From Methanospirillum purgamenti (GTDB lineage: Archaea > Halobacteriota > Methanomicrobia > Methanomicrobiales > Methanospirillaceae), in assembly GCF_018502485.1 (NCBI RefSeq), contig NZ_CP075546.1: a DNA stretch of 64,000 nucleotides. The stretch is one strand, 5' to 3'. A model generated the notes under the pieces. The model made no database searches, was not told the DNA's origin, and worked only from the letters and a program-made list of their open reading frames with translations. Shown here piece after piece: positions 1 to 9,127 of this stretch; position 1 is the stretch's first letter, and the number at the start of each line of letters is the position of its first letter. Both the position numbers and the translations under genes were made by a program.

Positions 1-1275
1 ATGACACATGATACAAACGATAGTCCTGGTTTATTTGATAAATTCCTTTCAGAAAATCGAATATTCCGGGATCGCGAAGTACTAAGACACTCATATCGGC
101 CTCACATTCTCCCTCACAGAAAACCACAAATAGATCAGATAGCAGCAATTTTGGCTCCAGCCCTTCAGACGGAAACCCCCTCTAATATTCTTATATATGG
201 AAAAACCGGAACAGGTAAGACAGCCTCAGTTCGATACGTTGGAACAGAATTAGAATCGGTTAGTGCCAGAAGAGGTACTATCTGTAGGGTCATTCATCTC
301 AACTGTGAAGTTATTGATACTCAGTACCGGGTTTTAGCACAAATCTCAAAGATGATTCTTGGTGAAGAGGATCCATCAAGTGATAAAACCAGAATTCATA
401 TCCCGATGACTGGATGGCCAACTGATCAGGTATATAGCGAACTCAAAAATCAGATTGACACTAGTACAGGCGTTTTCATAATTATTCTTGATGAAATAGA
501 CAAGTTAGTGAAAAAAAGTGGAGATGACACTCTTTACAATCTGACCAGAATTAATACTGATCTCAGTCGTTCAAAAGTATCGATAATAGGCATCTCAAAT
601 GATCTTGGTTTTAAGACATTCCTGGATCCACGGGTTTTATCTTCCTTATCAGAAGAAGAACTAGTTTTTCCTCCATACAATGCACCTCAACTTTGCGATA
701 TTTTACAGCAACGAGCAGCAATCGGATTTGCAGAAGATGCTCTTGATGATGAAGTGATTCCGCTTTGTGCAGCTCTGGCAGCTCAAGAGCATGGGGATGC
801 GCGAAGGGCATTGGATTTACTCCGCATCTCTGGCGAACTGGCTGATCGTGGAAATGGATCAAAAGTAACCATTGAACATGTAAAAAAGGCCCAGGCAAAA
901 ATTGAAACAGATAGTATGGTCGAGTGCATAAAAACTCTTCCGACACAAAGTAAAATCGTATTATATTGTATGCTTTTACTTCATCGGGCAGGTCAACGAA
1001 TTTTTATTTCTGGAGATGTAACCCGTATTTATAAAGAACTAACTCCGTTTCTTGAGATTGATGTTCTGACGGCCAGAAGAATATCTGATCTTATATCTGA
1101 GTTAAATATGCTGGGAGTAATAAATACCCGCCTTGTCAATCGTGGAAGACATGGCAGAACAAAAGAGATGTGGTTTGATACCAGTACAGAAAAAATATGG
1201 GAAGTAATTATGGAAGAGTCAGATGGACGTCTGGCACAGGTAGATGAACAGATAGTAATCCAGATAATGAGATAA
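1..1275 (+). CDS. cdc6: Orc1/Cdc6 replication initiator
   Basis: Archaeal origin recognition/initiator AAA+ ATPase of 424 residues. The Walker A loop GKTGTGKT lies at residues 67-74 and the Walker B stretch LDEID at about 163-167. A sensor-1-like IIGISND segment follows, and the C-terminal third has winged-helix character. Proteins of this family bind ORB repeats at the origin and help load MCM. Starting exactly at base 1 is consistent with a chromosome numbered from its origin, but sequence upstream of the ATG is not visible, so the start and the ORB boxes cannot be checked. The length is normal for the family. Confidence 0.93.
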   Translation: MTHDTNDSPGLFDKFLSENRIFRDREVLRHSYRPHILPHRKPQIDQIAAILAPALQTETPSNILIYGKTGTGKTASVRYVGTELESVSARRGTICRVIHLNCEVIDTQYRVLAQISKMILGEEDPSSDKTRIHIPMTGWPTDQVYSELKNQIDTSTGVFIIILDEIDKLVKKSGDDTLYNLTRINTDLSRSKVSIIGISNDLGFKTFLDPRVLSSLSEEELVFPPYNAPQLCDILQQRAAIGFAEDALDDEVIPLCAALAAQEHGDARRALDLLRISGELADRGNGSKVTIEHVKKAQAKIETDSMVECIKTLPTQSKIVLYCMLLLHRAGQRIFISGDVTRIYKELTPFLEIDVLTARRISDLISELNMLGVINTRLVNRGRHGRTKEMWFDTSTEKIWEVIMEESDGRLAQVDEQIVIQIMR

Positions 1276-1296
1276 ATCAGTATAGGACTGAAATTC

Positions 1297-1788
1297 ATGG
1301 ATGATATAGACCGGTCATTACTCTCTCTTTTAGAAGAAAATTGTTCTACACCGCTTCATGAACTGGCAGTGATGTTGGGATGTAGCGATGAAGATGTAGA
1401 AAAACGCAGGCAGCAACTTGAAAAAGATGGTATTATTCGTCGATATTCTGCAGTCATCAACTGGGAACAGGTAGACAAGGGTGCTGTCTATGCAATTATT
1501 GAGCTAAAAGTGGCGCCTGAGCGGGACTATGGGTATGACCGGATCGCAGCACGGATATCACGGTTTTCAAATGTCCGGAATCTGAGGCTTCGTACCGGAA
1601 CACATGACCTGCAGCTTCTTGTGAAAGGGAAGAGTATGCAAGAGATTGCCAGGTTTGTTTCTGAACAGATCGCTCCAATGGAGCGAATTCGAGAGACTGC
1701 TACACATATTATCATGAAAACATACAAAGAAAACGGGGTGCTCTATGTTGAGCGTGAAGACGGACAACGCCTGCCATTCTCGTTCTGA
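1297..1788 (+). CDS. Lrp/AsnC family transcriptional regulator
   Basis: 163-residue protein with an N-terminal winged HTH (about residues 1-50, ending in the typical DGIIRRYSAVIN segment) and a C-terminal RAM-like ligand-binding domain. The next gene, an aminotransferase, begins 44 bp before this one ends, so the two are probably cotranscribed. A regulator paired with an aminotransferase is a common arrangement and suggests control of amino-acid metabolism. The siroheme decarboxylase subunits AhbA/AhbB share this fold and are an alternative, but there is no haem-biosynthesis neighbour. Confidence 0.85.
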   Translation: MDDIDRSLLSLLEENCSTPLHELAVMLGCSDEDVEKRRQQLEKDGIIRRYSAVINWEQVDKGAVYAIIELKVAPERDYGYDRIAARISRFSNVRNLRLRTGTHDLQLLVKGKSMQEIARFVSEQIAPMERIRETATHIIMKTYKENGVLYVEREDGQRLPFSF

Positions 1789-2956
1789 TCAAAGAAAACG
1801 TGATTTCGTCTCTGACCGGGCGAAATTAATACCACCCTCCGGCATACGTCGTTTTTTTGATCTGGCTGGCCAGATGGAGGATGTCATCTCTCTTGGTGTT
1901 GGAGAGCCGGATTATTCAACACCCTGGCATATTTGCGATGCTGCAATTACTTCGATAGAACAGGGACATACTGCCTATACCTCAAATACGGGAATGGAAT
2001 CCCTAAGGAATGAACTATCCAGGTTCATTAGAGACCGGTACCAGGTTGAGTATAATCCAAAGTCTGAGATGATTGTCACCACCGGGGTTTCTGAAGGGCT
2101 TGATATCGTCATTCGGGCTGTAACCAACCCTGGTGATGAGGTGCTGGTTATTGATCCATCCTATGTCAGTTATGCCCCCTGTGTCACCATGGCTGGTGGC
2201 ACTCCGGTTCCTGTTCCCTGTACGGAGAAGAATAGGTTCCGGCTTTCTGCGGATGTCCTGATGGAGCATATCACTCCCCAGTCAAAGGTCCTAGTTCTGA
2301 ATTTTCCGAATAACCCGACTGGAGGTGTAATGCGGCGAGAGGATCTTGAGACAATTGCGGATGTCGCTATTGATCATGATCTATTAATCCTTTCAGATGA
2401 GGTCTACGCAGAACTCACTTATGAAGGACACCATACGGCAACCGCTTCAATAGAAGGTCTGTGGGACCGGACAATCACTCTTTCTGGTTTTTCGAAAGCC
2501 TTTGCAATGACCGGATGGAGACTGGGATATATCTGCGCTCCACATGATATCACTGCTGCAGCACTCAAAATTCATCAGTATGTGATGCTTTCAGCTCCAA
2601 CGATGAGTCAGTATGCAGCTCTTGAGGCACTCAAAAACGGAGAGGAGGCAATGCGTGAGATGGTAAGGGAATATCATCTGAGAAGAAACCTCTTTGTTGA
2701 TGGTCTCAACCGTATAGGCCTCTCCTGTCACACCCCAGAAGGAGCGTTTTATGCTTTTCCTTCAGTGAAGGGAACTGGTCTTACCGATTATGAGTTTGCG
2801 GAACGTTTGATAACTGAGGCTGGTGTAGCGGTTGTTCCTGGCAGTGTCTTTGGTGCCGGCGGTATAGGGCATGTCCGGTGCTCGTATGCGGTTTCAAGAC
2901 AGGAACTAACTGAGGCAATAAGAAGAATGGATGAGTTTATCAGGTCTTTACCCTGA
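1745..2956 (+). CDS. PLP-dependent aminotransferase (class I/II)
   Basis: 403 residues, fold-type I aspartate aminotransferase-like enzyme. It shows the SLGVGEPDYSTP N-terminal motif, the NFPNNPTGG motif, the DEVYAELTY segment and the PLP-lysine motif SGFSKAFAMTGWRLGY (Lys near residue 251). The substrate cannot be read from sequence. The ATG at 1745 overlaps the upstream regulator by 44 bp. Conserved sequence begins only about 20 residues in, but no later ATG precedes it, so this ATG or the nearby TTG/GTG codons are the only choices. A second, related aminotransferase lies at 5461-6594. Confidence 0.88.
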   Translation: MLSVKTDNACHSRSDQRKRDFVSDRAKLIPPSGIRRFFDLAGQMEDVISLGVGEPDYSTPWHICDAAITSIEQGHTAYTSNTGMESLRNELSRFIRDRYQVEYNPKSEMIVTTGVSEGLDIVIRAVTNPGDEVLVIDPSYVSYAPCVTMAGGTPVPVPCTEKNRFRLSADVLMEHITPQSKVLVLNFPNNPTGGVMRREDLETIADVAIDHDLLILSDEVYAELTYEGHHTATASIEGLWDRTITLSGFSKAFAMTGWRLGYICAPHDITAAALKIHQYVMLSAPTMSQYAALEALKNGEEAMREMVREYHLRRNLFVDGLNRIGLSCHTPEGAFYAFPSVKGTGLTDYEFAERLITEAGVAVVPGSVFGAGGIGHVRCSYAVSRQELTEAIRRMDEFIRSLP

Positions 2957-2987
2957 ATTCTAAATAATTATAAAAAGGCTCTTTTTT

Positions 2988-3380
2988 CTATACACTGATT
3001 CCAAGTATCCGTGCCGCAAGATGTGCGGCATTTTCTCCGTTATCAACACCGACACAGGCAACAGGAACCCCTTTGGGCATCTGGACGATCGAGAGCAGGG
3101 CATCCAGACCTCCCATGAGTTTTCCTGAAACCGGAACACCAATTACCGGTTTTTTTGTTTTGGATGCTACAACACCTGGAAGAGCAGCAGCAAGTCCGGC
3201 AATACAGATGAAGACCTCTGCACTAGATTTTGAGATATACTCATCCAGTCTGTCCGGGTCACGGTGGGCTGAAATGACCTGATAATCATACCCGATCTGA
3301 TATGATTTTAAAACTTCCCAGGCTTTTTTTGCTATCTCTTCATCAGATGATGAACCACAGATGATGCTTACGTGAGGCAT
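2988..3380 (-). CDS. purE: N5-carboxyaminoimidazole ribonucleotide mutase (PurE)
   Basis: 130-residue purine biosynthesis enzyme. It carries the phosphate-binding GSSSDEE motif near the N-terminus, the SAHRDP catalytic motif, and the glycine-rich AGLAAALPG and GVPVSGKLMGGLDALLS segments of the PurE octamer. It interconverts N5-CAIR and CAIR. The single-domain length is somewhat shorter than bacterial PurE but usual for archaeal forms. It lies alone on the minus strand, convergent with the aminotransferase gene ending at 2956. Confidence 0.92.
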   Translation of the reverse strand: MPHVSIICGSSSDEEIAKKAWEVLKSYQIGYDYQVISAHRDPDRLDEYISKSSAEVFICIAGLAAALPGVVASKTKKPVIGVPVSGKLMGGLDALLSIVQMPKGVPVACVGVDNGENAAHLAARILGISV

Positions 3381-3433
3381 GGTCCCTACACGAATATAAT
3401 CAGTCTGGAAGTAAAATAGTATACTCGATTTTT

Positions 3434-4567
3434 ATGGAAGATGAGTTGCTCCTGATGCTTCCGGGTCCGGTCCCGCTGCCGGAACGGGTTCGTGCAGTCA
3501 TGGCCCGGCAGGCTATCAATCACCGGGGGGCAGAATTCGGAAATGCATATGCAGATATCGTTCGTGTTCTGAAAGGCCTGTTTGGGACGAAGAATAATCC
3601 TCTTGTTATTTCAGGCTCCGGGACTGCCGGAATGGAGGCTGCGGTTGCTAACTTTGGAAAAGGCCGCAAAATGGCTCACCTGATCAATGGAAAGTTCGGG
3701 GAACGGATGTACACGATTGGACAGCGGTATGCATCTGAGGCCCGCCCGATTGAATCAGAATGGGGCACTCCACTGAGCCTTGAAGGTCTGAAATCTGCAC
3801 TTGAGGATGGTTGTGAAGTTGTCACCATGGTCCACAATGAGACCTCTGCTGGAATTTTGAATCCGGCTGGTGAAGTTGGAAAGATCTGCCGGAAACATGA
3901 TGCGCTCTTTATCATGGACGGGGTTACCTCTATCGGTGGTGATCTGGTCAAAGCAGATGACTGGGGCGTTGATATTGCCGTCGTTGGTTCACAAAAATGT
4001 CTTGCTGCTCCTGCAGGGCTTGCTGCGGTTTCAGTGTCAGATCGGGCTTGGGACAGGGTTGTAAAAAATCCTCCATATTACCTTGATCTTCCAGCATACA
4101 AGAAAAATGCAGTCAGAGAACCTATGGAGACTCCCTATACTCCTGCAGTCCCCTTGTTCCTGGCACTTCGGGAAGCCTGTCTTATTATCGAAGAAGAAGG
4201 CATTGATGCCCGTATTGCCCGTCACCATCGGATGGCTGGTGCTGTCAGGAAAGCCGTGAAAGCCTGGGGCCTGGAGATGTTTCCACAGATCGACAGTCTT
4301 CATACATACTCAAATACTGTTACTGCTGCCTGTATCCCAACAGGATCAAATGACAAGGATTTCAGGGGAATAGTAAAGAAACTGGGAATCCAGATTGCTG
4401 GTGGTCAGGATCACTTAAAGGATAAAATCTTCAGAATTGGTCATATGGGAGCTGTTTCAGCACCTGAACTCCTGGCTACCCTTGCTGCCACTGAGTATGC
4501 AATCCGCACGACTGGTCATCAGGTACGCGAATCTGGTGTCATGGCTGCAGCAGAGGATTTAGGATGA
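3434..4567 (+). CDS. Alanine-glyoxylate/serine-pyruvate type aminotransferase (class V)
   Basis: 377 residues, class V PLP enzyme. The N-terminal LMLPGPVPLPERV motif, the SGSGTAGMEAAVAN loop, the FIMDGVTSIGGD segment and the PLP lysine in GSQKCLAAPAG match the AGXT/serine-glyoxylate family. Methanogen members are thought to serve alanine/glyoxylate or serine metabolism; the exact substrate is inference. Its TGA overlaps the ATG of ribC (ATGA), so it heads a coupled operon with ribC, ribH and a second aminotransferase. Confidence 0.87.
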   Translation: MEDELLLMLPGPVPLPERVRAVMARQAINHRGAEFGNAYADIVRVLKGLFGTKNNPLVISGSGTAGMEAAVANFGKGRKMAHLINGKFGERMYTIGQRYASEARPIESEWGTPLSLEGLKSALEDGCEVVTMVHNETSAGILNPAGEVGKICRKHDALFIMDGVTSIGGDLVKADDWGVDIAVVGSQKCLAAPAGLAAVSVSDRAWDRVVKNPPYYLDLPAYKKNAVREPMETPYTPAVPLFLALREACLIIEEEGIDARIARHHRMAGAVRKAVKAWGLEMFPQIDSLHTYSNTVTAACIPTGSNDKDFRGIVKKLGIQIAGGQDHLKDKIFRIGHMGAVSAPELLATLAATEYAIRTTGHQVRESGVMAAAEDLG

Positions 4568-5022
4568 AGATAGGCATCGCGGACACGACCTTTGCACGGG
4601 TTAATATGGGCAGGTTCGCGATCGATGAACTGAAAAAACATAGTAGCGTTACTATTGAGCGATATACCGTCCCCGGCGTGAAAGATCTGCCGGTGGCCTG
4701 TAAAAAACTTTTTGAAGAATATCGCTGTGACATCTGCATGGCCCTTGGGATGCCGGGAGGAAAAGAGAAAGACAGGATGTGTGCCCACGAGGCATCTACC
4801 GGACTTATCGCCTGTCAACTCATGACAAACCGCCATATCATTGAAGTTTTTGTTCATGAAGATGAAGCGGCAGATGATGCTGAACTTGCCTGGCTTGCAG
4901 AACAACGGACCAGGGAACATGCAGTTAATGTCATAAAGCTGATGCGTCCTGGAACACTTGAACGAGAAGCCGGAACAGGTCAGAGGCAGGGATTTTCTGA
5001 TGCCGGTTCAGCACGACAATAA
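4564..5022 (+). CDS. ribC: Archaeal riboflavin synthase
   Basis: 152 residues, of the archaeal type of riboflavin synthase, which resembles lumazine synthase rather than bacterial RibE. It catalyses dismutation of two 6,7-dimethyl-8-ribityllumazine molecules. Visible family features are the MKIGIADTTFARVNMGRFAIDEL start, the TVPGVKDLPVACKKL segment, ALGMPGGKEKD, and the TNRHIIEVFVHEDEA motif. It overlaps the upstream gene by 4 bp and is followed 13 bp later by ribH, which makes its substrate. Flavin supply matters here because F420 and FAD enzymes carry methanogen metabolism. Confidence 0.93.
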   Translation: MKIGIADTTFARVNMGRFAIDELKKHSSVTIERYTVPGVKDLPVACKKLFEEYRCDICMALGMPGGKEKDRMCAHEASTGLIACQLMTNRHIIEVFVHEDEAADDAELAWLAEQRTREHAVNVIKLMRPGTLEREAGTGQRQGFSDAGSARQ

Positions 5023-5035
5023 AGGAGGATGAAAC

Positions 5036-5464
5036 ATGGCAGAACAAAAATCAAAAGAAGAAATAAAACTTGGATTTGTTGTAGCGGAGTTTAACCGAGA
5101 CATCACGTATATGATGGAGATCGAAGCTGAAGAGCATGCAAAATTTTTAGGAGCTAGGGTCGCAGAACGGCTGTATGTACCTGGTGCCTATGATATGCCG
5201 CTTGCAATCAAAAAGATGCTGAAAGACAACAAAGTTGACGCTGTTGTAACCATTGGGTGTGTTATTGAAGGAGCAACCCAGCATGATGAAATTGTTGTCC
5301 AGCATGCAGCCCGGAAGATCATTGATCTCTCTTTAGAATTTGGAAAACCGGTCACTTTAGGTATCTCTGGTCCGGGAATGACAAGGCTTGAAGCGACAGA
5401 TCGGATAGAATATGGAAAGCGTGCGGTAGAATCCGCAATAAAACTGGTACAGCGGTTAGCATGA
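5036..5464 (+). CDS. ribH: 6,7-dimethyl-8-ribityllumazine synthase
   Basis: 142 residues, penultimate enzyme of riboflavin synthesis. The FVVAEFNRDIT N-terminus, the VPGAYDMPLAIKKML segment and the active-site GATQHDEIV loop (catalytic His) are diagnostic. A strong ribosome-binding site (AAAGGAGGATGA) precedes the ATG. Its TGA overlaps the ATG of the next aminotransferase. Confidence 0.95.
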   Translation: MAEQKSKEEIKLGFVVAEFNRDITYMMEIEAEEHAKFLGARVAERLYVPGAYDMPLAIKKMLKDNKVDAVVTIGCVIEGATQHDEIVVQHAARKIIDLSLEFGKPVTLGISGPGMTRLEATDRIEYGKRAVESAIKLVQRLA

Positions 5465-6594
5465 GACCACTCTCGACCAAACTTGCTGCAATTGCTCCTT
5501 CAGCAACGATCGAGATCACTGAAAAAGCCCGCAGGATGCAGGCCGCCGGAACTGATGTTATCAGCTTGTCTATTGGGGAGCCTGATTTTCCTACTCCTGC
5601 CCATATCACTGAAGCATGTATTGATGCCTTGCGCCGGGGTGAAACCCATTACGCACCAGGTAAGGGTATTCCTGAACTGGTAAAGGCTGTCGCAGAAAAA
5701 ATTGAACAGGAGAACAGGATTCCTTGTACTGCTGATCAGGTGATTGTTGGATGTGGAGCGAAAGACTCTATCTACGAAGCATGTGAAGCAGTTTTAAGTC
5801 CGGGAGATGAAGCCATCATATTAGATCCTTCCTGGGTCAGTTATGAACCATGTGTTCAGATTGCTGGTGGCACTGCTGTTCATCATCCGCTAAATGATGA
5901 AACTTTCCAGGTTGATGACAGTCTTCTTGAAAAGGTAACAAACAAGACCCGGATGATTATAATCAATACCCCATCAAATCCATCTGGTGCTATCTTAAGC
6001 CGTGAATCACTTCAACTGGTTGCTGATATTTGTCAGGATCATGATCTCATTGCCTTGTCTGATGAGATTTATGAGAAACTCATCTATGGAAAGACTCATT
6101 TATCCATCGGTTCTTTTCAAGGAATGGAAGAACGGACTATCACGGTGAACGGTTTCTCTAAAGCATATGCAATGACCGGATGGAGGCTTGGGTATGCAGT
6201 ATCATCGAAAGAAATTATCGGGTATATGAATAAAGTCCAGCAGCATACCATTTCTCATCCGACAACCTTTGCCATGTATGGCGGGGTTGCTGCTCTGAAA
6301 GGCCCTCAGATCTGCATCGAGGAGATGCGAGCTGAATTTGAGAAGAGACGGGCTTTTGTCCTTAAAAAAATGGAAGAGATGGGTCTTTCATATGCTCCGG
6401 CAGATGGGGCGTTCTATGCCTATGTAAAAGTTGAGGGCAATGATGCGGACATTGCAAACAAATGGCTTGAGAAAGGCCATGTTGCAGTGACTCATGGTTC
6501 TGCATTTAACCATCCGGGATGGATTCGAGTAAGTTATGCTGCATCTATGGATAGGTTAGAAGAAGCGATGAGAAGAATATCCGCATTTCTCTAA
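5461..6594 (+). CDS. Aspartate aminotransferase-like PLP enzyme
   Basis: 377 residues, fold-type I. Motifs are SLSIGEPDFPTP, NTPSNPSGA, SDEIYEKLIYG and NGFSKAYAMTGWRLGY carrying the PLP lysine. It is translationally coupled (ATGA) to ribH. It resembles the 1745-2956 enzyme but keeps the more canonical aspartate aminotransferase motifs. Its position behind the riboflavin genes does not prove a flavin role; a general transaminase for aspartate or aromatic amino acids is the safer reading. Confidence 0.88.
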   Translation: MRPLSTKLAAIAPSATIEITEKARRMQAAGTDVISLSIGEPDFPTPAHITEACIDALRRGETHYAPGKGIPELVKAVAEKIEQENRIPCTADQVIVGCGAKDSIYEACEAVLSPGDEAIILDPSWVSYEPCVQIAGGTAVHHPLNDETFQVDDSLLEKVTNKTRMIIINTPSNPSGAILSRESLQLVADICQDHDLIALSDEIYEKLIYGKTHLSIGSFQGMEERTITVNGFSKAYAMTGWRLGYAVSSKEIIGYMNKVQQHTISHPTTFAMYGGVAALKGPQICIEEMRAEFEKRRAFVLKKMEEMGLSYAPADGAFYAYVKVEGNDADIANKWLEKGHVAVTHGSAFNHPGWIRVSYAASMDRLEEAMRRISAFL

Positions 6595-6607
6595 TCTTTT
6601 TTAAAAA

Positions 6608-8929
6608 TCAGTTTGTAACCAGGTAGGTTACATTATCGGTGACGTAGAGCCAGTATCCATGCCATGGTAAGAGGTTCCGGCTGTCACTTTGGTTTCCTGT
6701 CCCATCTCTGATAATTGGTTCTTCGTACTGCTGGTTCTTGGAATCATAGCCGATGAGATAGGTCCAGGTATTTCCAATCGGAGTTAAGCGGGTTTTTGCT
6801 GACTCTGAATCGGTGCCAAGAACCCCAAATCCGTTCCATCCTTTTGACAGATTTTTTGAGTAAGTGCCATTTTGATTCAAATCAGGTAATGGAGTGATAT
6901 TCTGCGTCATTCCGGTCCAGATCCAATATGATGAGAGTGGAGTAATTGTCTCATCTGCTGGGACAGTAATCCAACTTGTATTGTAATATCTTAGGACCGA
7001 GTGTCCAGAGGTATTGGTGACCTTCCCGAAGAGATCGTATGCAGTATCATTGCCTGAGATCAGTTTTTTTGCAACAGAGACATGGTTCCATCCTGGATAT
7101 AGGTTGATTGTGTCTGTATCCGGTTTTTTCAAATAGGTAAGAGCAGCTGAAAGATTAGCCCTACCCCCAGTTGTCGTTTTGTTCTCGAGTCCCTGCACTG
7201 GGTCAACTGTTTTCAAAATGGCATCCTTTATTGCAGAGTATGGGTCATCTGGAGCATAGGTTATAAGGAATCCTGCCATTCCACTGATGAATGGTACAGC
7301 CATAGATGTTCCATCCATATATCCATACCTGGTTTCAGTAAGCGCCCCATATCCATCGGAGAGAGTAATATCATCAAGGAAACACGCAATAAATGTACCA
7401 TCTGCTACGAATCTGATATAGAGCGGTGCTTCCTTCAGATCTGTCGGGATTTTGCTTTCACGATAAATCCAGGGAAGTAAGGTTATTTGTTTCCTGTCAT
7501 ACTCAAGTGTTTTCCAGGTCAGATTATCATTGGAAGCTTCAATGGAGAATGTAGAATAAGCTCCGACCATCTGAAGCTGATATGAAATGATTGGATTAGT
7601 CAGATTTGAAATTGCCAATGGTTCTTTTAATGAAATAATGGCTGTTGGCTGTGACTGGTTCAGGACGGTGTTGTTTACTGTTCCCCGGGCACTTGATGGT
7701 GGAGAGATGAAGTCCTCAGTATCCAGCGTCCAATTTCCATGAATTGTCCAATTGTTCAATGTATCAAAGGAATCACGCCATATCGGTTCTGGAGTGTAAA
7801 GATTATGCTTGGTTGAGTAAATTGCTTCACCAGGAGCACCAATATCTACTGATTTTTTCCCATAATTTGAAAATAAGGCCAGTTCATCCTGAGCATTCGT
7901 TGCTGCAACAGAGATGATGTTCTCGAGATCATAGGATGTCGGGTAGAGAGGAGTAACATCATTATCCTGACCGTTGTTCCCTGCCCCACAAATAAACAAG
8001 CCATCTGTTTCGGCAATTATTTCATATTCTGCCTGACTCGGATTTTTTCCTCCGAATGAGCATGAAAATATTCTGGCACCATTTCTTTCAGCCCATAATA
8101 TTGCCTCGATCTCATCTGATACTGTTCCGGTTCCAAAACTATTCAGGAACCTGACAGGAAGGATTGTTGCATTCCAGTTAACACCTGAACCACCAATTCC
8201 GTTGTTTCCAACGGCGCCGATAATGCCAGCACAATGAGTTCCATGTGATGCAAGGTCCATAGGATCAAGTGTCCCTGTTATGGCATCATATCCATGTGTT
8301 CCAGTGGCGGTATTTGTCCATATATTATTAGAGAGGTCTGCGTGCAGGTAATCTACACCAGAATCCAGGACAGCAATGGGAACCTGAGACTTGGTACTCG
8401 TGTTCCATGCTTGTGGTGTATGAATATCTGCTCCAGGAATACCAGGATTGGTATTTTCCTTGTAGATCTGACCGGTATTTAAAAGACCCCACTGCCTGAA
8501 GAGATCAGGATCATTTGGTATGATTGTATTGGTTCTGAAATAATCCGGTTCCGCATATTCGATTCCAGGAATTGCCGAATAATATGCAACTGCATCATTT
8601 ACACTCATAATTTCAGGAAGCTCGATAAGTTGTAATCCTGCAAATCCTTCTGCTGAATAGTCCTTTGCAACTGTTGCCCCTATCGATGTGTGTGCTGATG
8701 CGAGGACAGATTCCTGGTGTGTACTATCTTCCCCTCCAGCTTTCACCAATAAGACACCAGGCATATACGAATCGATAGAATTTTGGCTTTGTTCTAGATG
8801 TAATTCAGGTGGAAGTGTCGGCATTGCCGATGTAAAGGGCATTACCAATACAACCAGAATCAGGAAGAACATAATTTTGGGATATGTTCTTTTTTTCCAA
8901 CCGGTACTGCATGTCTTCAATGAGTTCAC
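6608..8929 (-). CDS. Secreted subtilisin-like (S8) serine protease
   Basis: 773 residues from a GTG start. A signal peptide (hydrophobic segment about 19-36) is followed by an I9-like propeptide (about 55-130). The complete S8 triad is Asp189 in VLDSGVD, His229 in SHGTHCAG and Ser near 541 in DGTSMAVP. A beta-sandwich-like, MAM-type stretch of roughly 140 residues (about 395-530) is inserted between the core and the serine motif. The C-terminal 160 residues form a repeated GWN-type domain seen in methanogen surface proteins. It probably acts outside the cell on proteins or peptides. It is monocistronic and convergent with the aminotransferase. Confidence 0.9.
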   Translation of the reverse strand: MNSLKTCSTGWKKRTYPKIMFFLILVVLVMPFTSAMPTLPPELHLEQSQNSIDSYMPGVLLVKAGGEDSTHQESVLASAHTSIGATVAKDYSAEGFAGLQLIELPEIMSVNDAVAYYSAIPGIEYAEPDYFRTNTIIPNDPDLFRQWGLLNTGQIYKENTNPGIPGADIHTPQAWNTSTKSQVPIAVLDSGVDYLHADLSNNIWTNTATGTHGYDAITGTLDPMDLASHGTHCAGIIGAVGNNGIGGSGVNWNATILPVRFLNSFGTGTVSDEIEAILWAERNGARIFSCSFGGKNPSQAEYEIIAETDGLFICGAGNNGQDNDVTPLYPTSYDLENIISVAATNAQDELALFSNYGKKSVDIGAPGEAIYSTKHNLYTPEPIWRDSFDTLNNWTIHGNWTLDTEDFISPPSSARGTVNNTVLNQSQPTAIISLKEPLAISNLTNPIISYQLQMVGAYSTFSIEASNDNLTWKTLEYDRKQITLLPWIYRESKIPTDLKEAPLYIRFVADGTFIACFLDDITLSDGYGALTETRYGYMDGTSMAVPFISGMAGFLITYAPDDPYSAIKDAILKTVDPVQGLENKTTTGGRANLSAALTYLKKPDTDTINLYPGWNHVSVAKKLISGNDTAYDLFGKVTNTSGHSVLRYYNTSWITVPADETITPLSSYWIWTGMTQNITPLPDLNQNGTYSKNLSKGWNGFGVLGTDSESAKTRLTPIGNTWTYLIGYDSKNQQYEEPIIRDGTGNQSDSRNLLPWHGYWLYVTDNVTYLVTN

Positions 8930-9127
8930 CTGATACTAGGAGATTATGCGGCGCCTTATAAGTATGTGATGTTTCATGGATTAATTGGAGATTTCTTTGT
9001 GGGCTTATACCACTTGTATGCGAAGCTTATGAGAGTCTAAAAAACCGCATGAAACCAGAGAGTTTTTGAATGATGACTGGATCAGGATAACCGAAAATAG
9101 ATATCTCTATCTGACAGATCTCAAGTT

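Noticed and set aside
9071..9113. ATGATGA followed by CTGA, resembling C and D boxes of an archaeal C/D guide RNA
   Set aside because: The two boxes are only about 35 nt apart, with no convincing D'/C' pair and no terminal stem; the motif is short enough to occur by chance in this gap.
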